This document shows positions 59,620-64,000 of a stretch of 64,000 bases of DNA, piece after piece. The notes below the pieces were generated by a model. That model searched no databases. It was not told the origin of the DNA and was given only the letters and a program-made list of their open reading frames with translations. How positions within the stretch are numbered: the stretch's first letter is position 1; every line of letters starts with the position of its first letter. This DNA is from Zygnema cylindricum (taxonomy: Eukaryota; Streptophyta; Zygnematophyceae; Zygnematales; Zygnemataceae). The position numbers and the translations under genes were made by a program. Location of the stretch: contig JBBHKE010000893.1 of assembly GCA_037447655.1 (NCBI GenBank), positions 557,186-621,185 on the forward strand, given 5' to 3'.

Positions 59620-61803
59620 TGTTGAAATCACTAGATTTATAGAGTATTTTCTAAGTCTGAATAGCTTAGTAGAAAAAAAAGAAAAAGCCAGGCAGTCTGC
59701 CTCCACCTCTTTCCTCAATCCCCCATACTTGTTGTAGTCACTGAAGAAGAGAGAGAATAGTGGAGCCATGGCTGCCTCAGCTCCATAGGTAGAACTAAAG
59801 ATTGACATAAGTCACTTTCAACAAAAGGTTGAGTTTGGCATGACTCGAACCTCCGACCGGCAGAGCACGGCGTAGCTGACAGCTTACCTCTTTCCTCTAT
59901 CCCACATACTTGTTGTAGTCACTGAAGGAGAGAGAGAGTAGTGGAGCCATGGATGCCTCCGTTGTTTTAAAGACTTAATTTCGTACACACCAATTTTAAT
60001 GTTGCCTTGATAATACAGTATGAGGCGTACGTAATTTGGGGGAATTAAATGTACCAGTAAAATTAATGGACTAACTGAGTGGCGCGGAATGCGCTAGGAA
60101 ATGGACGGCTCCGACGATTAGTATTCGAAATGTTTTAAAAGAATATGCCGACCGTACGGAATCTAATGCGACATACGTCATTTATCGCAAATGACGTGTA
60201 CCTTATATGTGACACGCGGGATTTATTTCAAAGGACGCAATTACGACACGGTTGATTTGGATGACATGACATCGTTTCATTGAGTGACTCAGCATACCAT
60301 TTTGTTAGATTTCGTGTGATTGTAAATATTTGAAACAACAATGGTTTGTCTTTATGTGTATTTGTTATTAGTGTAGATTTACTCATTCTGACAATATATA
60401 GAAGTATTTTGGTATACTAACATTAATAGAGGTAGCTGGTAGTTAGTGTACTGCTGGTATGCCTCCGTCAAATCAGTAGTGAGCCCGAGTCTATAAATTA
60501 TAGGTCTTAGTTTATTCTCATTATCACAGTCAAGTTTATCAAAGCAATGGCAAACTGTTTTCTACATCTTTGACCTATTGGTGTGATCACCCTGTTTAGT
60601 GTTTTCATGTGAAACTTTGTGGAGTTATTCTATGACATATAATCTATATGTGGGTGCAGTTTCATTTTATTATGTTATCTCTTTAATATTTTGTGAGAAG
60701 TCTAAGTGGTTAGTTTATAAAGTTGTCAACCCTTTTTGTGAAACATTGGAGCTTATATCTTCTAGATTCCTTGGTGGATTTGGCTGTAACTTTGGGAGCT
60801 TATAGTGTCTATAGTATAATGCCGATTGGTGCAGTTTGAGTAGATTTTATTTATGGTGGAGTAATCTGTGCTGTCTGGAACACAGCTGTTTGAGGGGAAG
60901 TCTGTGGTGCTTTCGAGGGTAATCCATGGCTGAAATAGGCTATGGACAACAGCCTCAGCTCCATAGGCAGAACTAAAGAGTGACATGAGTCACTCTCAAC
61001 AAAAGGTTGAGTCCGACAGGACTCGAACCTCCGACCGGCAGAGCGAGGCGTAGCCGTCAGCTCTAACCGGTCTGTCGTAGGAGTTCGTTAAATTACATAG
61101 GGTGTGATAATTACTTAAACTGTGTTATGATCTTTAGTCCGATTAACGTAATTATGAATGAGGGGACATAGAACTAGTTCACATATTGTCCGAACATGAT
61201 CCCGCACGAAATAAATGAATCGGACATTGGTTTCGACGGATAACATTAAATGTCGTTTTTGATCCAACGGCACATATCGCCGCCGAGATCCCGTAATGGT
61301 CACTTTAGCGATTTTCGGACGTGGCATGACCTGGCGCCACGTGGAGGGATAACATTTGGTCGCGAGAATTCCGGAGAACATAAGGACGAGTAAAATGTGG
61401 ACACGCGTCCACTCAATGGCCTTGTCGTACACAGGCCGTACAGAAAGGACATCGGCCGTAGAACCTTTCTGTACTGTACAGTTATTTAATTGGATTGTAC
61501 TGTAGTAGATAAGGGTTGTGAGAGGGGATTAGGACTTAGCAATATTATCAGTAGACAGTTACCTCTCCCTTTGAGAGTTTGTATAAATTGGCATCTTTGC
61601 GACCTCATACCTTATCGGCTCGTTGGCCGTTTTCAGTGATTCTTTTTGCTACGGACTCATGGGAGTCCAGATTGCACAGGATTGCAATCAAATTGTCAAC
61701 TTGTCTGCTTGGGCAGCAGTGGCTGTGGTTGAAAGTGGGTTAAATAAAAGTTACCTAGAGGCTTCCTGAATTCTGTAGTCCAATGGAGGACACAAAATTG
61801 CAA
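59620..61803 (+). repeat. 3' LTR of the copia element (rearranged)
   Basis: Starts TGTTGAAATCACTAG and ends AAATTGCA. The first ~265 bp reach GTAGCTGACAGCT at 59884; the sequence then returns to an earlier LTR point (ACCTCTTTCC), making a duplication of about 180 bp. It is next broken by a solo LTR at 59960-60951 and continues from 60952. Taking both out gives about 1.0 kb, equal to the 5' LTR. Confidence 0.87.
59960..60951. mobile_element. Solo LTR 4, different family, inside the 3' LTR
   Basis: Begins CGTTGTTTTAAAG and ends GGACAACA, with flanking GCCTC (59955-59959, 60952-60956). The ends would be a TGTTGT/ACAACA inverted pair if the first base has changed from T. It does not resemble the other LTRs here. 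Non-coding. Confidence 0.7.
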
Positions 61804-62118
61804 CGTGTTCGCTTCTCATCGCCTATTCGTGGAGGATATTTTTTTTACTTTTCACGTGTACCAATGGTACGTGACCAGTGTGAATAAACTCTCCTCGCCG
61901 AGGAGAGTCTCTCCACACTGAACGATGTGTGCGATTGCTTCGCGAATCTAAAAAGTGAAACATCCAACGGTCGATACTTACGCCTATTATATTGGAGCCA
62001 TCCAGTTAACATGTTTCGTCATGTTTCGTATGATTAAAAAAAGTGGTACGAATCTGTACGAAATCGTACGGTGTCCAGTAAACAACCCCACTTTTCCTCT
62101 AATGGATATTCACCCTCA

Positions 62119-62374
62119 CCCGGCCGAGTCAGGTCGGCTCCCTAAAATTGGCACCCAAATCCTTTCCGGATCCGACATGGCCTGCCCGATTGTGACGTTT
62201 GTCGGTTGGCACCCTACCTGGCCAATGACTTATATCATTGGTAGGCGCAAAAATCGGATCCAAAAAAATCCCAATGGATCATTTCACTCAAAATTGCGGC
62301 TCGGTTGGATAACACTGCCATGCTAGGGGGGCGCGGACGTAAACATACAGAAGTCGTAATCTTCAAGTGGACTA
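62119..62374. other. Short spacer, no gene seen
   Basis: Spacer between two MITE blocks, more GC-rich than its neighbours. No feature recognised. Confidence 0.5.
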
Positions 62375-63666
62375 CACCGTGAATCGCTATTAACATAATG
62401 AAATAGACAACGTAATGAAACAATTTGCGTTATTTACGCTAATTGGAAATTTCAGTTTTTTCCAAAAAAATATTTATTCTAAGGGTAACCTTCCATCAAG
62501 CGAGAAGTGGGGTTGTTTACTGGAGGAAGTACCTTTCCGTACTAAGCCGTACTGTTTTTTCTCTTTTTTACAAAAGAAGTTTACAAAAGAAGTTTACCAT
62601 AAGTTCGTTAAGATTCTCCAGACTTTTTGGCAAAAACTTCCACCGTCTGATTTTGAATTTTCGACGCAAACGCCCCTTCTATCCAGTACTTGGCGAGTCT
62701 CCTCCGACTGTCCTCAGGAGGACACTTTGCGCTTACTGGATGCGTGTATTGATCCACTTGTAAAAGCAAGAGTCGATCCACGACGGACGTGAAGTTATAA
62801 ACTTACATGTGGCAAATGGCGTGTACTGTTCAACGACGAAATCTTGGTTGTAGGAAATCCTGTCAAGCCTCATTTATAAATGTGCACAATCAAGTACAGT
62901 ACAGTAGTTGCCATCTCCTCCATTTTTCCAATAGAATGGACATTTGTACAAATTTTCATTTTGCAACGGTTTTCGTGGCCGTTGGTACAACGACAAATAC
63001 AAGAACGTTCATATTGTACATTAGCGTGATGCTACTAGATACTTTAATCGGCGTCCGCCCGTACAGATACGCAGTTGAGATTTTATACTTTTCAAAACTT
63101 TCATTATTCTCGGCCGGCTCAAAAGGATCCTTCGTGGTACCAATCGCAATCCAACACGTAAACAATTTTTACCTCGTTGACACGACGTGATGGAAAGGTG
63201 TTACAAATATTACTGCCAGTAAACGTGACCGTACGATTACGAACGCCTAATGGAAGGTTACCCTAATATATCATTAACCCTAATTTTTAAACTGTTTTGA
63301 AATAATTGCCGGCGCATAATATCTTCACACTAAAATATGTGCATCTACGAAATTGTTCAAATCGTACGCTGTCGCGTTTTTGTGACATCCGCGTCATTTT
63401 TTCCAGAGCACATTTACATGCGTGCGCGTTAGCGTAAATATTTTTTCTGTACATTTCTACTTGAAAAAGTACCAAATAATACGGATCTGACAGTCAGTAC
63501 ACCACACTATTTAGAAGGGCACTATATTACAGTTATGAACCCTATTAGGTGGGGTACCTCAAATAACGTTCAGAAACATTTAGAATGATTAATTCTATTT
63601 GGGAATTTGCCTAAAAAAACGGGGTACCTCAATTAGAGTCATGAACGCTAATAGCGATTCACGGTG
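62375..63666. mobile_element. Family B MITE interrupted by a PIF/Harbinger-like MITE
   Basis: Ends CACCGTGAATCGCTATTAAC and GCTAATAGCGATTCACGGTG, flanked by TA (62373-62374, 63667-63668). Outside the insertion it aligns with the reverse of 31144-31632. Confidence 0.87.
62483..63263. mobile_element. PIF/Harbinger-like MITE nested in family B (781 bp)
   Basis: Ends GGGTAACCTTCCATCAAGCG and CGCCTAATGGAAGGTTACCC, flanked by TAA on both sides (62480-62482, 63264-63266). A TCCTCC...GGAGGA hairpin lies about 210-245 bp from its left end. A short tandem (AAAAGAAGTTTAC) occurs at 62571-62597. No transposase. Confidence 0.85.
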
Positions 63667-63673
63667 TACAGTA

Positions 63674-64000
63674 CACCGCCAATTGCTATTAAAGGAATAA
63701 ATAGCGTAAAAAAGAAATTAGTGTTATTAACGCTACTTGGGGAAAAAAAAATTCAAAAAAAACATATATACTAATTAATCACTCACTCTAATAAGGGTTT
63801 TTTCGAATAACAAAAAAAAGTACCGTTTCCATACCATACCGTTTTCCCATTTTTCAAGTGTGAACCACGCAAATGTCTACATCAGTATATGTATCCGTAC
63901 ACAATCTGATAATTCGTACGCCAAAATCTGAATATTCGATTTTTCGTCTCGTTTCCCAGGGCACATTCACATGTGTGCGCAATTACATTAAATTGCTTTT
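63674..64000. mobile_element. TA-targeting MITE, left end, cut by the window edge
   Basis: Starts CACCGCCAATTGCTATTAAA after TA at 63672-63673, only 5 bases beyond the previous element. The interior (GTACACAATCTGATAATTCGTACG) is of the CACCG type. The right end is outside the window. Confidence 0.65.

Larger units (their letters stand above)
50785..61803 (+). mobile_element. Ty1/copia LTR retrotransposon, degenerate, with nested solo LTRs
   Basis: The element starts TGTTGAAATC and ends TTGCA, flanked by an exact ACGTG duplication (50780-50784, 61804-61808). Without later insertions each LTR is about 1.0 kb. Domain order gag, protease, integrase, reverse transcriptase, RNase H is that of copia. 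Four other LTRs have inserted into it. Many in-frame stops show it is dead, although the two LTRs are still clearly alike. Confidence 0.93.
50406..62115. mobile_element. PIF/Harbinger-like MITE split by the copia element
   Basis: The left end GGCCTGTTCTCCATTAG (50406) and right end CTAATGGATATTCACCC (62115) are diverged inverse copies, flanked by TCA on both sides (50403-50405, 62116-62118). Removing the copia element leaves 686 bp. The right part has a hairpin at 61876-61920 (core ACTCTCCTCG-C-CGAGGAGAGT) and the block GCGATTGCTTCGCG...ATCCAACGGTC, also found in 3623-4365. Confidence 0.72.

Overview
This is nuclear DNA from a plant-lineage (streptophyte) eukaryote. Two intron-rich genes encode recognisable plant-type proteins: an eIF2-beta very close to land-plant eIF2-beta, and a START-domain membrane protein of the plant CP5-like kind. 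A Ty1/copia element has a primer-binding site that pairs with the anticodon arm of plant initiator tRNA-Met. I cannot name the species. The AT-rich intergenic DNA full of small inverted-repeat transposons looks more like a non-seed plant than a compact algal genome, but that is inference.

Layout. 1-4473: a decayed hAT transposase end, then a nest of inverted-repeat elements (a TA-targeting MITE holding a MULE-like element that itself holds a MITE, plus a PIF/Harbinger-like MITE). 4981-13396 (+): a seven-exon SAP30BP/HCNGP-family gene with small MITEs in its introns. 14580-16135: two MITEs. 16669-19949 (+): a nine-exon eIF2-beta gene. 19950-25469: intergenic with simple repeats and one MITE. 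25470-29345 (-): an eight-exon START-domain gene with several hydrophobic N-terminal segments and a C-terminal one. 31144-43310: a repeat-rich block with TA-targeting, PIF/Harbinger-like and hAT-like MITEs, an OTU-protease pseudogene beside a (GAT)n tract and a 150-bp tandem array. 45266-47860 (-): a long, mostly single-exon, serine-rich protein with an N-myristoylation signature. 49609-62115: a hAT-like MITE, then a PIF/Harbinger-like MITE split by an 11-kb copia element that itself carries four solo LTRs. 62375-64000: another composite MITE nest.

The host genes are unrelated housekeeping or signalling genes (transcription/splicing cofactor, translation initiation, lipid transfer, membrane-anchored protein) and form no operon or cluster. 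Most of the interest lies in the transposon layers. Nearly every boundary can be fixed from target-site duplications: TA for the CACCG-type MITEs, 3 bp for PIF/Harbinger-like, 8 bp for hAT-like and MULE-like, 5 bp for LTR elements. The most unusual points are (i) a copia element primed by an internal half-tRNA site; (ii) LTRs carrying an antisense tRNA-like module, shared by host LTR and nested solo LTRs; (iii) a MITE family with a hairpin at a fixed offset from one end but varying sequence; and (iv) the same PIF/Harbinger-like MITE sitting at the same site and orientation inside two separate copies of another MITE.
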